Shown here: piece by piece, positions 1-11,050 of the stretch
How the letters are laid out: each line of letters opens with the position of its first letter
How positions within the stretch are numbered: position 1 is the stretch's first letter
Source: Panulirus ornatus
Taxonomy: Eukaryota; Arthropoda; Malacostraca; Decapoda; Palinuridae
NCBI RefSeq assembly: GCF_036320965.1
Contig: NC_092276.1
Location: 9,888,298 to 9,952,297 of the forward strand
DNA length: 64,000 nt
Direction of reading: 5' to 3'
Translations under genes and position numbers: made by a program
The notes under the pieces: model-generated
Database searches by the model: none
Told to the model about the DNA's origin: nothing
What the model saw: only the letters and a program-made list of their open reading frames with translations

Positions 1-69
1 ATTAAGAATGGGAGGACATAGGCATTAAGAAAGAGAGGACATTGACAAGGTCGAGCTGAGGGAGAGATA

Positions 70-107
<38 letters not shown>

Positions 108-509
108 TAGGACTGAGTCGAAGTTGGGAACTGTTGGGAACTGAGTGAGGAGGTCTTGTGTGAGGAGAGGTACGGCTGCCTCATAGGAAAAGAAAAGGAA
201 TATGTGTCTTTGATCCATTTCAGTTGAAGACGACCGGGTAGAAAAAGCGTCTAACTGTGTTGGGTTAAGTTTGCGATTGTCCCATGATGTGGCCAGGTTG
301 TATAATCTTGGTGTACTGTACACAATAGGATTCTTTGGCTTTTAACGTTAGTTTACGGTGTCCGATTGCGATAGAGACTTGGTACAATGATGCTATAACC
401 ACCTTCAATCCATCACCTACCCACATCGGTTCGAAGCCTGCGCTGCACCCAACCCAGGGGTTTAACCAACCCTCTGGTTTGGGTGATAGATAGGTGGCTG
501 GTTTAGACT
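1..509. other. Unique sequence with one (TG)n array
   Basis: A (TG)n microsatellite of about 35 bp lies at 72-106. The rest is non-repetitive. A GGTTCGAAGCC motif near 427 resembles a tRNA B box, but no A box is seen upstream, so no RNA gene is called. No coding region is recognised. Confidence 0.6.

Positions 510-558
<49 letters not shown>
510..558. repeat. (TG)n microsatellite
   Basis: Perfect TG dinucleotide array of about 49 bp. It is the left boundary of a short dispersed element; an (AC)n array of similar length lies on the other side. Confidence 0.95.
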
Positions 559-560
<2 letters not shown>

Positions 561-644
561 ATAGGGATAAAGACAAAGCACATATATTCAAGGTTAAGAG
601 TCGGAGCAACACAGGCGTATAACTCCCCGTAACACAGATAGTAA

Positions 645-645
<1 letters not shown>
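559..645 (+). repeat. Dispersed element bracketed by (TG)n and (AC)n, copy 1
   Basis: About 87 bp of non-simple sequence containing CAAGGTTAAGAGTCGGAGCA followed by AACTCCCCGTAACACAGATAG. Related sequence is found at 33684-33912 (same strand, two tandem copies) and 32310-32362 (opposite strand). In each case a TG array is on one side and an AC array on the other. The element has no open frame of note. Its class is unknown. Confidence 0.65.

Positions 646-700
<55 letters not shown>
646..700. repeat. (AC)n microsatellite
   Basis: Perfect AC array of about 55 bp. Together with the TG array at 510-558 it forms an inverted pair, because TG on one strand pairs with AC on the same strand further along. 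Confidence 0.95.
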
Positions 701-702
<2 letters not shown>

Positions 703-1225
703 AAGAAATTAATACAAATCACAAAGGAGGTAAATAACGGTGGACATGACAAAAGAAAAAAAAAAAAGGAGGAGGGTAGACGAAGAAAGACCAAAATGCG
801 TTCAGCCTCAAATATTGCCACCGGGGGTAAAAGAAGAGGGAGGAAAATCAATAACTAACAAACACACGATGGAGGAAACACGGAAACCAAGAGGAAAGGT
901 CAGAGGGCCAAGCCAAGCCACACAGCTCGAAGCTTTCAGAGCAGGGATGAGGTAATGGTCAGATGGTGTTTTGATTCGACTGTGGAGGGTGTAGAAATGA
1001 GCCGTATTATACAGTGGACAGATAGAGATGTATGGTTGATGCTGGAGAGATGCAGAGGATTAGGGGGTGGACACTGAGATAGACTGGCTCTGATTGGTAT
1101 TCGACAGATCTTGGGGTTGGGTTTACTGAACGAATTGAGGAGGAAATTGAAACAAAAAGAAAATTGACATGTCTTTTCTTTTTTTTTTTCTTACAAGTGC
1201 CAGGTCTTTGTTATTGGAGAAAAAG

Positions 1226-1228
<3 letters not shown>
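701..1228. other. Unique purine-rich sequence
   Basis: A-rich and GA-rich on the plus strand, with runs of A near 756-768. The longest frame is short and lysine/glutamate rich from base composition. Nothing else is recognised. Confidence 0.5.
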
Positions 1229-1294
<66 letters not shown>

Positions 1295-1314
1295 AGGTGT
1301 AGAGAAAGAAACAG

Positions 1315-1390
<76 letters not shown>

Positions 1391-1427
1391 TTCTTTTCAT
1401 ACAACTACCTTCCCCACCTGAGAAGAC

Positions 1428-1491
<64 letters not shown>
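1229..1491. repeat. (GA)n / (TC)n inverted microsatellite block with duplicated flank
   Basis: A (GA)n array at 1229-1290 is followed 28 bp later by a (TC)n array at 1319-1387, then by a second (TC)n array at 1430-1491. The GA and TC arrays are complementary and could pair as a long hairpin. The segment TTCTTTTCATACA...CCCCACCT(G/A)AGAAGACAAC appears after the first TC array (about 1391-1430) and again after the second (about 1518-1562), so the TC array plus its flank has been duplicated in tandem. Confidence 0.9.
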
Positions 1492-1494
<3 letters not shown>

Positions 1495-2656
1495 TTTTTC
1501 ATTTCTTTCTTTCTCTCTTTCTTTTCATACACCTCCCTTCCTTCCCCACCTAAGAAGACAACCGACCCTACGAACACAGCTCCCTGCTAGCGCCCCCCAT
1601 ACACCTCCTACCCCTAATATTAATCCCTTTGGCTTTATTGGCACGATGGAGCCACGTTGGTATCTTGTGTTCCTCACCATCCACAGGGATATAGAAATAT
1701 GGACTATGTCACTAACATAGAATTTATTTTTTTTTGAGAGAGAATCTAGACAGAGAAACCAAGTCTCTCAACGAGTTGAGGATGTTTTGAGGGTGCCTTT
1801 GGAGTATATGAAGATGAACCCGGGGGTCTCCATACAGTATAGAATCTTGACCTCAAAACCGAGGCAGGGAAGCAAGCAAGCATTATGAAGGGCCTCGCCC
1901 TCTTGAGAGATGGGTGTCGTTCCAACCATCGTTATCCCTCCCTCGGGAGCCAAGTTTGCTTGTAACTCTCGTGTTGAATACTTGGTCAAGAACAGTTAAA
2001 CTTGCGCCATTAACCTGAATATTTAAGTCATCATGGCTGAGAGAGAGAAAAGTTCAGCAGTCTTAAAAAGGTGTGCTCTGGATGGCCTCCTGAGAAGAGG
2101 TGTGGAACAAATTTATGTTTTAACTTGAGGATAGAGGTCAAATTTTCGTGAGACATAGGAGCAACTATGGGACCTCTCAACCATTATTTGCAAGTCTTAT
2201 TCTATATTTGAGTCAGAGCTTAAATTTTTTGGCCTCAATGACTATGGTGTCTGCTCGCTGAAGAAAACGAGAAAAAAAATGAGTTTTAAGATAAGATTGC
2301 CATTTCAGAAGTCATGATATTCACAAAAACAAGACATACAGCGCTCATATAAACTCTCAAAACCATATATGAAAATGTTATGATCCTCTTAAGCACAGAA
2401 CTAAGGAATGTGGTGGGAATCAAAAAAAAAAAAAAAAAAGACGACCACTAGGAGAGATTGGAAGGTGTTCCACTGGTATTTATCATCACTATAAGGGGAG
2501 GCTGTGCGTACAGGATGGCTCAAGTAGCTACGGAAAAGACGACTTGCCGCCCATCAGCTGAGTATCCTAGGATTAAACAACCCTTGACAAACGCCGGTAC
2601 GACCTTTGCATAGGATCGCCTGACCTTCGACCCGATTCTAAAGGATCGTAATAAGG
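1492..2656. other. Unique sequence
   Basis: No repeat longer than a poly(A) run near 2420-2438 is seen. No open frame shows domain features. Nothing recognised. Confidence 0.5.
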
Positions 2657-2990
2657 TTGATGATAGTGATGATAACAGCAATAAGAATAATGTTGATAGC
2701 AATGATAATACTTATGATGACACTGATTGTGTTGATAGCACTGCTACTACTAGTGCTACTAATGATAGTGATAACACTGATTGTAGTAATTATGATGATA
2801 GCACTGCTATTACCTGTGATACTAATGATAGTGATGATAATGATAACACTACTAATGATAGTGATGATAATGATAACACTACTAATGATAGTGATGATAG
2901 TGATAACACTACTAATGATAGCGATGATAATGATAACACTACTAATGATAGTGATGATGATGATAACACTACTGATAATTGATAATGCTT
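2657..2990. repeat. ATGATA-rich tract with a 30-bp tandem repeat
   Basis: The whole stretch is a degenerate GATGATAATGATA tract. Inside it, 2821-2970 holds five copies of a 30-bp unit beginning ACTAATGATAGTGATGATAA, with single-base differences between copies. It looks like a microsatellite that was expanded secondarily as a minisatellite. Confidence 0.9.
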
Positions 2991-3501
2991 TATATCGTAG
3001 CAGTACACTCTGCCAAGCAATGCCTGCTTATTTGAATGGGTGCTGAGTACTATAGCAGGGGGTGCTTAGAAACCTCTTATCGAATGCTTCTGACGCCCAA
3101 TTGATCGTATGTAGGGTGAATATATAGTACTTCTGTGTGGCACAGGTCACCTAGGCCTGAGGATGGATCCCATAGAACTCTGGTGTTAGTATACAGAGCC
3201 CTCATCTGGTGCGCAGGCACGCCTAGTGTAATATAACCAGAGTTTGGGCAAGAAGAACATAAAAGAAAACCACAGTGCAAGCAGAGAAAGTAGTGTTATT
3301 ATAAATGATTTATCTAATCCCCGAGAACACCATCATAAGCATAATGATGACCCATGTATCATGGCAAGAGTAACCCACACTACCTACAGTCCTTCTAGTC
3401 ACGGCATCTCCCATGACATGGCAAGCAGAGAGGATGTGCCTCGCGATCCGCCTCAGTAATCTGATATTCCTGCCCAGCGACACGTACTAAGGGCACTGTC
3501 T

Positions 3502-3503
<2 letters not shown>
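2991..3503. other. Unique sequence
   Basis: Nothing recognised; no coding signal and no tandem repeat. Confidence 0.5.

Positions 3504-3533
<30 letters not shown>
3504..3533. repeat. (AC)15 microsatellite
   Basis: Perfect AC array of 30 bp. Confidence 0.95.
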
Positions 3534-3537
<4 letters not shown>

Positions 3538-3545
3538 CACACATA

Positions 3546-3640
3546 CTCTTCAGGGGCTACCTGGCTGCCACACAGATGGTCCAGGGTTCGATCCTCGGAG
3601 TATAGTGGTATATAGTATATGTAAGATACCATCGGATATC
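3546..3640 (+). repeat. SINE-like fragment with tRNA B box, copy 1
   Basis: Contains GGTTCGATCC (a perfect RNA polymerase III B-box match) inside GATGGTCCAGGGTTCGATCC. A related sequence 290 bp downstream (3834-3900) shares the layout of CTACCT(G/A)GCTGC, then ACA(C/-)GATGG(T/C)CCAG, then the B box. No convincing A box is seen, so it may be a decayed or 5'-altered tRNA-derived SINE. Confidence 0.4.
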
Positions 3641-3833
3641 ATGGTTGAAAGATATACATTCCCGTAGTGCTTTTGAAAGTCGATTAATACGCCTTCCCTC
3701 CCTTTGTCCACCGTACGTGTGGGGGGCATTGATTCCACCTCCCCGTGCAGGACTGGTGACGCATGGTCGAGATCCGCGAATCAGCGAGAGATTATGGTGT
3801 TTTAACACGACTCATTATCCCCTGGATGTTCAC

Positions 3834-3985
3834 TAGGTTACCTAGCTGCACACACGGATGGCCCAGAGTTCGATTCTCGGGGTATCGAAGGCAATGATTT
3901 ACATCCGTCAAACATGAACGCATTGTATGTTTGATGTATTTCACACCCAGAACAGCCTCGTAAACCTTCGTCTTCAGGTGTATTT
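3834..3985 (+). repeat. SINE-like fragment with tRNA B box, copy 2
   Basis: Carries GGATGGCCCAGAGTTCGATT, homologous to the copy at 3546 but with one mismatch in the B box (AGTTCGATTC). The following sequence to about 3985 is probably the element body, but its end cannot be defined from two copies. Confidence 0.35.
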
Positions 3986-4303
3986 TTCCTCTCGTTGCTA
4001 TATGATTCTGTATGCGTGTGTAGGCGGGGATGGTCATTTATCCCCTGAGTGTATAGGAGCTATTAGGTAGAATATACTACGTCCGTGGCCACAGAAATGG
4101 AGATGTGGTAAGGCATTACATTTCACAGGCCTAATTCTATGTATGTTTTCCTGGGGAGAGAGAGAGGGGGAAAAAAAAACGAGATAAAGATAAGGGATCA
4201 TTATCATATGATCTGCATAAGCTCCTTTGACACTCTGGCATTCCGGAAATTCTTTTAATTCATTGTAGTCTCGACTGTTGGTGTCAGTAGACGCTCGCTC
4301 CCT

Positions 4304-4308
<5 letters not shown>
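3986..4308. other. Unique sequence
   Basis: Nothing recognised apart from a short GA stretch and an A run near 4160-4180. Confidence 0.5.

Positions 4309-4371
<63 letters not shown>
4309..4371. repeat. (TC)n microsatellite
   Basis: Perfect TC array of about 63 bp. Confidence 0.95.
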
Positions 4372-4375
<4 letters not shown>

Positions 4376-5184
4376 GCTGGTAGGCTGCCATCGGCTAGGG
4401 AGGTCTTCGTCTGCCAGTACTTCTCCGCCCGGGTGTCGAGGAGGCTACATGGGGTGGGTGAGCCAGCACTTCGGTAGCTGTCGAGTTTCTTCTAGTATTT
4501 CCAGTGACTCCACGGATATTCATTGTCTATCCGTCTTACACAGACGGACAAGTGGTGACGCCTGGGAATAATGACAGCTGATGATGATGCTATATAGTCA
4601 ATCTGAGACGCTATGTGGACCACACCCTACTCTACCATCGTCTCACACGGGGCCACCCCTGACACGCGTTTCGCATTCCCTTTGCAATACCCGACACCAG
4701 CCACCCACACCACCAAGGAACACCTGAAACTTAACCCGTCACACATCTGGAACGGAACTAGACTGCATCCTCGACATTGGAGACGCCCTTAACCCGAGAG
4801 GCGAGCTGACAATAATGCCTTCGCGATATATATCCTTCGAGACGTCGACCCTCTGAAAGACGCAGCGGGTCAACAGACACGCATTGAATGGCCATTCCTA
4901 AACGCTCGTTTAAATCGTGCCCAGATACGTATTGCATTTGTCTCATCTTTCATCGATACTTGTAGAATTATCTGCTTAAAGTTGATAAGAGATGAAACAT
5001 TGAAAGACATGTTTTGTGTTAGAAAAGTGATAGTTCATTATATATTTTCCTAATGCTTTATACGTATAGATGTTAGTTGAGAATGTGGCAATGAGATGGA
5101 GTTCTTCTGTTGATTTACTTAAAAACGTCTTGGAATTAGGGGTAATCTTAAGCCCGTGAGCAGGACATGCAAGGAACCAATATG

Positions 5185-5186
<2 letters not shown>
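4372..5186. other. Unique sequence
   Basis: No repeat found. A minus-strand frame at 4758-4946 (62 codons) has no recognised similarity and is within chance length. Confidence 0.5.

Positions 5187-5226
<40 letters not shown>
5187..5226. repeat. (TG)n microsatellite
   Basis: TG array of about 40 bp. Confidence 0.95.
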
Positions 5227-5236
<10 letters not shown>

Positions 5237-5735
5237 TAGAATAAGGCGTAGCACTGAATTTTCCTGCAGAGGGAAGGTCTATAGGGGCTACTTCTTAAAA
5301 CCACGAGAAGGAAGATACCGGGAAATGCGAAAGCAAAGAAAGAGAGAGAGAGAAAGAAAAAGATATCAATGAGTTAAGAGAACCTTGCACCATTTAGCCT
5401 GACCTCGCGAAACACGCGCATGCATTCAACACGTCTGTGTGAGGACCCGAAGGTGAAGTCCGTATCTTAATTAAAATCAAGTGAGGGACTTTTCCTCTCC
5501 TAGCTCATGTTAGGTTGGCTCACCTGCACCTCGGCTTCCTTCATTGCTCTGCCCCGGCACCACCACTGACTTCTTTCATTACATGTAATTCGCACGTTCC
5601 TCATATATATATATGAACTTGTAGACCACGAAGGAAAATCATAGCAGGAAAATTTGCTTAGTCGCTTTCATGTATTCAGTCACATTTATATATATATATA
5701 TTAAATAAAAAGGGGGGAATGTTGTTCTAGGTGAT
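5227..5735. other. Unique sequence with short TA tracts
   Basis: Short (TA)n tracts at about 5604-5615 and 5687-5702. No coding signal. Confidence 0.5.
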
Positions 5736-5759
5736 ATGGACTTTACCGGTAAAGTCCAT
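5736..5759. repeat. Perfect 24-bp palindrome
   Basis: ATGGACTTTACC is followed directly by its exact reverse complement GGTAAAGTCCAT, giving a 12-bp inverted repeat with no spacer. It lies 25 bp before a TG array. It could be a dimeric factor site or a cruciform, or a product of a breakage/repair event. Confidence 0.9.
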
Positions 5760-5781
5760 CTGTAGTGGACACCTGGTGTGG

Positions 5782-5784
<3 letters not shown>

Positions 5785-5824
<40 letters not shown>

Positions 5825-5863
5825 GTGTATGTGTGTGTGTAAGTGTAAGCGTGTGTGTGTGTG
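5785..5863. repeat. Interrupted (TG)n microsatellite
   Basis: About 80 bp of TG broken by three AAG-type interruptions (TGTAAGTGTA...), suggesting an older array than the perfect ones. Confidence 0.9.
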
Positions 5864-6650
5864 GAGAAGTGGAAATCATTGTAAGTTCTGTGAGCATAGA
5901 CCGGTTGATGTGTGTACGTATCAGCCAAGGTGGGTGATTAAGGTAACAGCAGACACAAGAGGGTGATTGCATTATCTGTCGTCAGAGCGGAGTCGATAAT
6001 GATTACTGCTCGAAACGAACGTGATGATAAAGGTAGCTGATAAGAGATTACCGGGTTAACTGCGAAAGCAAATTGGGTAATGAAGGGATGTGTTAAAAGG
6101 AAGATAGCGATAAGGACTCCAGCCAGCACGACTGGGTAATAAAGATATGTCAGTAGAATAAGAGCGCCTCTCCAAAGACCTACATTATTAGAAATACTTG
6201 TTTAAGACAGCTGGGAAAATAAAGAGAAAAAACTGTCTCTCATAATAAGTATACATACCCTTTTAAGAGAATTAGGTAATGAATATGCAAATGCCCATTA
6301 ACATTTCCCTATCCATTACGGAATGGGGGTTTGAGGTTGGGGTGGTTGGTGGGTGTCTTGTTTGCGTCAAAGTGTTTGCAGACAAACATGTTTGTCTCAC
6401 AACGCCACGGACGGAAATATGATTAAACCTGGAGAAGATTACGTGTTTCCAGTTAACATCTGGTCGGAGGAGATGTCTGGAGAGTTCCATGATGTTAGCC
6501 TGACCATATACCGTGTGTAGGTCTGTTTTCAAGATGAGGCGAGACAGACGGGAGTGACCAAAATGTTGGGAATATGGAAGATAGAAAGATTTCTTAGATC
6601 ACCAAGGTTCCGTCTCAGACTCATGAAAGACACTTGAGGACGAAGTCATG
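5864..6650. other. Unique sequence
   Basis: Nothing recognised. Confidence 0.5.
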
Positions 6651-6654
6651 GTCC

Positions 6655-7205
6655 CTGAGTTCGAGGTCTTGGTCCCTTGAGTACGAGGTCTTGTTTCCTT
6701 GAGTATGAAGTCTTGTTTCTTTGAGTACGAAGGCTCTGTACCTTGAATATGAAGTCTTGATCCCTTGAGTACTAGGTTTTGGTTCCTTGACTATGAAGTC
6801 TTGGTTCTTTGAGTACGAAGTCATGGTCCCTTGAGTACTAGGTCTTGTCTTGATCCCTTGAGTACGAAGTCTTGTCTTGGTCTCTTGAGTACGAAGTCTT
6901 GTCTTGGTCTCTTGAGTACGAAGTCTTGTCTTGGTCTCTTGAGTACGAAGTCTTGTCTTGGTCTCTAAAGTACGAAGTCTTGTCTTGGTCCCTTGAGTAG
7001 TAGGTCTTGTCTTGGTCCCTTGAGTACGATGTCTTGTCTTGGTCCCTTGGGTACGAAGTCTTGTCTTGGTCCCTTGAGTACGAAGTCTTGTCTTGGTCCC
7101 TTGAGTACGAAGTCTTGTCTTGGTCCCTTGAGTACGAAGTCTTGTCTTGGTCTCTTGAGTACGAAGTCTTGTCTTGGTCTCTTGAGTACGACGAGTCCTG
7201 AGTGT
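6655..7205. repeat. 21/27-bp minisatellite
   Basis: The left part (6655 to about 6850) is a degenerate ~21-bp repeat based on CTTGGTCCCTTGAGTACGA. From about 6867 to 7195 the unit becomes a homogeneous 27-bp form in which CTTGTCTTGGT(C/T)(C/T)CTTGAG precedes TACGAAGT, about 12 copies. The 6-bp gain (a repeated CTTGT) created the longer unit, which then expanded. Because 27 is divisible by three, all frames stay open; this is not evidence of coding. Confidence 0.9.
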
Positions 7206-8158
7206 TGAGTACAACAACGACGTCTTAAAGTCATCGTGAGAAGGTTGAGTGCCCCTTAAATATTCATCATCATCCTAAACTTCTTCCCTCCCACCTTAAA
7301 TCATCCATCCCCACAATACTTCACCCACACCTCCCAAGGCGTTGGATGAATCTCATGATCCCATCATTACCAGCCTCAGCCTCGGTGCTCTCCCGAGCGA
7401 TGGTGTACCCCCATACTTCGCGTGACATGGAGGGTGGAGGGTTGGGGTAAGGGAGTGTTACGCGCTACGCCCCTTGCGTTGTTTGGGGAGGGTGGGGGCA
7501 ATATGGATGAGCTTTTAAAGGTAACTTTTTTATGATGACCTTTTTTGGGGGAGGGGGGGGGTGAGGAAGGGTGGTGTTCGATTCCTTTAATTTTCTTTTT
7601 TTTCTCATGAACTCTGGAAAAAATTCGAAGGCCTGGAATGACAGTAAGTTGACATGGGTTGAATGAGACGTCGCGCCTTTGATGACATGGCAATGTAGTG
7701 TCCCAGAGGAGGGTTTATCTGTCGTCATCGTCCCTGAAGACCGATAACGTTGAGTCTCTCCGGTGTCCCTTTGTTGTCCTAGGACGCTAAAAGGACACGC
7801 TGTGTGTTCAGCGATAAAACTCCCTCTTTACCCTTGACCCTCAGTGGCTCTCGATACTTAATGGTCTTGTGAACTTGGACCCGAAGCAAATAATCACTAA
7901 TAAGCCTCAGACAGTGTTAGATCTCATGGGTTATAAGGTTACTTGGTCTTAATACGTTTCAACACCTCCCTCTTGTTTTTTTTTATTTTTTATAGGGAAT
8001 CTAGTACCAAGTGATTGGTAGATAAGTGAACAGACTGTGGCTAGACATCGTACATTGGGGGTTGGATGTCACACACATCGAGTAAACTCTGTGATCTATC
8101 ATACACACGCACTCACCATAGCCTATGCCAGGTGTATATGTGTGTCTGTGTGTGTGTC

Positions 8159-8161
<3 letters not shown>
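7206..8161. other. Unique sequence
   Basis: Contains a G run (about 7541-7561). No coding region or repeat recognised. Confidence 0.5.

Positions 8162-8233
<72 letters not shown>
8162..8233. repeat. (GA)n microsatellite
   Basis: Perfect GA array of about 72 bp, preceded by a short TG stretch. Confidence 0.95.
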
Positions 8234-8236
<3 letters not shown>

Positions 8237-8477
8237 AATAGGAAAACTGTGCCTCATCAAATATATGAGGCCGGCAGCAACATATTCGTCCTCATCACAC
8301 AGTTCGTTTGATCGGCAGAGAAATGTGTATCCACAGCCCCACCCGGTCCTTCAATGGTCCATTTTGCATTTCATTTATCAAGGAACACAGTGAGGCGTCC
8401 TCCCTCAATTTCCACGGATGCGCGAGGGCTCGAGATTACTGCTGGTATTAGCGTCCCGCTGAGATAAAATCCTTAAC

Positions 8478-8540
8478 GTGTGCCGCTGGAGGAGGAGGAG
8501 GAAGGAGGAGGAGGAGGAAGAGGAAGGGGGGAAGCCCTTT
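8478..8540. repeat. GGA-rich tract
   Basis: Interrupted GGA/GAA trinucleotide tract. Its complement (CTC) is the core of the minisatellite starting about 50 bp downstream, so the two are in inverted relation. Confidence 0.8.
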
Positions 8541-8576
8541 GGCGAATCTGCCAGCGGAGGAGCATGGCGATGTGTT

Positions 8577-9113
8577 ATCACCTGTGTGCCGCTGGCCTCC
8601 TCCTCCTCCTCCTCCTCCTACAGCGCTCCGGAGGACTGTGCCGCTGGCCTCCTCCTCCTCCTCCTCCCACAGCGCTCCGGAGGACCGTACCGCTGGCCTC
8701 CTCCTCCTACAGCGCTCCGGAGGACCGTGCCGCTGGCCTCCTCCTCCTCCTCCTACAGCGCTCCGGAGGACCGTGCCGCTGGCCTCCTCCTCCTCCTCCT
8801 CCTACAGCGCTCCAGAGGACCGTGCCGCTAGCCTCCTCCTCGAACAGCGCTCCGGAGGCCCGTGCCGCTGGCCTCCTCCTCCTCCTCCTCCTCCTACAGC
8901 GCTCCGGAGGACCGTGCCGCTGGCCTCCTCCTCCTCCTCCTCCTACAGCGCTCCGAAGGACCGTGCCGCTGGCCTCCTCCTCCTCCTCCTTCTCCTACAG
9001 CGCTCCGGAGGACCGTGCCGCTGGCCTCCTCCTCTTCCTCCTCCTCCTACAGCGCTCCGGAGGACCGTGCCGCTGGCCTCCTCCTCCTCCTCCTACAGCG
9101 CTCCGGAGGACCG
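8577..9113. repeat. Composite minisatellite with internal (CTC)n length variation
   Basis: About 11 units, each made of a constant part of about 36 bp (ACAGCGCTCCGGAGGACCGT followed by GCCGCTGGC) and a variable (CTC)n core of 2 to 8 triplets. Unit length differs by multiples of three, so three frames read through, giving leucine-, serine- or proline-rich strings. These are read-throughs of the array. Point changes such as CCAGAGG, CCGAAGG and GGCCCGT mark individual units. Confidence 0.9.
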
Positions 9114-10799
9114 CAGTAAGAGTTCACTGTAGTACGGGACGACAGGCTTCAATACCTACGCTGTCTCACGTGGTCCTTCCCTCTCATGAGGGTTGGAATC
9201 GCGGAGGTAGAAGCTTATGTTGGGTGTGAGTGTACTGACAGTGGAAGCTGGTGGTGTGTCGGGGGTTTGTGAGGGTCTGATGTAGACTGGTGGCCATCGA
9301 GACGAGAACAGATTGATGTATGTAAATGACGTGTACAGCGCTTCGGTCACTGATACCTGCATGTGCATGTCGTATGTACGTAAATCCTAAGCTAAACGTG
9401 ATGTAATCCAATGACCAACTTAGGGCAATACTGTCGAATTCAAGATGATATAGAGTGATCGAGGCTATGAAATGGGGAGGAATATTTCTGATGGAAATGA
9501 CGGAAGAATGATTTAAGGATCAGATACAATAGATATATCAACAGATAGATGGATATATACATCATGAGTAGATAGATGGAGATACAGATCAGAAACAGAG
9601 TGATAGATGGACAACATTAAGAACAAGGAGTTCATGAATTCATAGCAGTCGATAAAGAGAATAGGCAACAGACAGACAGACGTCTGTTACCCGTTGCGGA
9701 TGTGGAAATTAAAATGCAGGGACATCACGCTATGTGAGCGAGCGCTCGAGCCAGCCAGCCAACCAACCAACAGCGAACAGACGGCGAGGCATTTGCCGGG
9801 CGTCCGTCAGCCAGAAAATTCTCCTCCGTGTCCTGTTCCTGCACTTCGTCGCATTTACGGCAGTTGTGATTGGTGCTCCGTCTGTCACAGAGTCTACTGG
9901 GAACTAACTTGTGAAGAAAAGAAAAAAGAAAACGAAGAACTCTGATTTACAGTCTCTTTATGTTGAATATCAGTGATCATAAAGAAACTTACTCAGATTT
10001 ACAGCTCTGTTGTACGTCTTTTATGCCATAAAAGCTCTTTCTCCGTGACGCATAAATAGAAATAACATTCATCTGTCTTTGTTTTAAAAAGTCCTCATTG
10101 CATTATCTTGCCATCTTATCGCCGAATTAGCAGCCGTATCATTACCATAACAATGCCAACACTGTCTCAAGCCACTCAACACCCTTAGCGCCACCTCGAT
10201 GAAGATAATGATAATCCCGTCCGCCACACGACTTAAGTATGCAAATTATTCACGAGAGTGTTGTGGCGGTGCGAGACGACGCCGCCCTTCGGGGAGGAGA
10301 AAGAAGGGCGTCATATTCAAAGCACCAGGGTAAGCAGGAGAAACAGCAGGCTCCATATGAGAGACGCGTGAGATTACTTGCTCGAAAGAAGTAACTGGGG
10401 AAAGAGAAAGGAACAGGAGGTGATGGAGTTACGTACACAGGAATGGGTGGGTTGTGAGACCATATCATGGCCTGTTGTGTGAAGACGTCGACGTGGAAGG
10501 TACGCCAGGGGGAAAGAGGCAGCAGCAGAAACAGCAGGATTTAGTCACTGCTGCTCCTGCTCCTCCTCCTCCTGCGACGTGTAGTAGCAGAGTTGGGGCG
10601 CACGGGTCATTGTACCCCCCCCACAGTCATGGCCAGCCATTTGTCGACTAAAGCCCGAGAGAGGAGGGTGAAAATCTAGGTTGTCTCAGAGCCGATTGCC
10701 CTCCCGAATCTTTGAGGGGCTGGCGCGTGATCTGTGGTCAGCGACACTAAACCTCTGTACCAGCAGGCCACCGAAACGGTACCTTCTCAAAGGAATTGC
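9114..10799. other. Unique sequence
   Basis: A cryptic GATA-rich stretch lies at about 9525-9600, and a GC-rich stretch with CpGs at about 9690-9900. No exon or domain is recognised. Confidence 0.5.
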
Positions 10800-11050
10800 T
10801 TTCTCGAGGCACCATACTAGATTGCCGCACGGGGGGCGCCATACGCACTTATCATAGGAACCACTTTGGCTTGCCGTGGGGAACCATGCTCTACCTTGCC
10901 GTGGTGACCATAACATAGCTTCCCTTATGGGCCGTCTTAGCTTGCCGTGGGGACCAGACAAGATTGCTGGAGGGGATTTTATACACTGGCCTTCTATAGA
11001 GATCCCATTACCTTGCCGTAGTAATCATGCTACCTTACCAAGGAAGACCT
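10800..11050. repeat. Degenerate tandem repeat with a CTTGCCGTGGGGACCAT core
   Basis: The core CTTGCCGTGG(G/T)GACCAT recurs about five times at irregular 30-50 bp spacing, with many substitutions. It is an old, decayed minisatellite. Confidence 0.5.

Noticed and set aside
503..700. Open frames encoding VCVCVC or THTHTH strings (here and at many TG/AC arrays)
   Set aside because: Direct read-through of dinucleotide arrays; open in several frames on both strands.
1123..1720. Open frames encoding RERERE or SLSLSL strings at GA/TC arrays
   Set aside because: Microsatellite read-through, same pattern at every GA/TC array.
8480..9229. 249-codon plus-strand frame rich in Leu/Pro/Ser
   Set aside because: Two other frames of the same minisatellite are equally open; no selection pattern.
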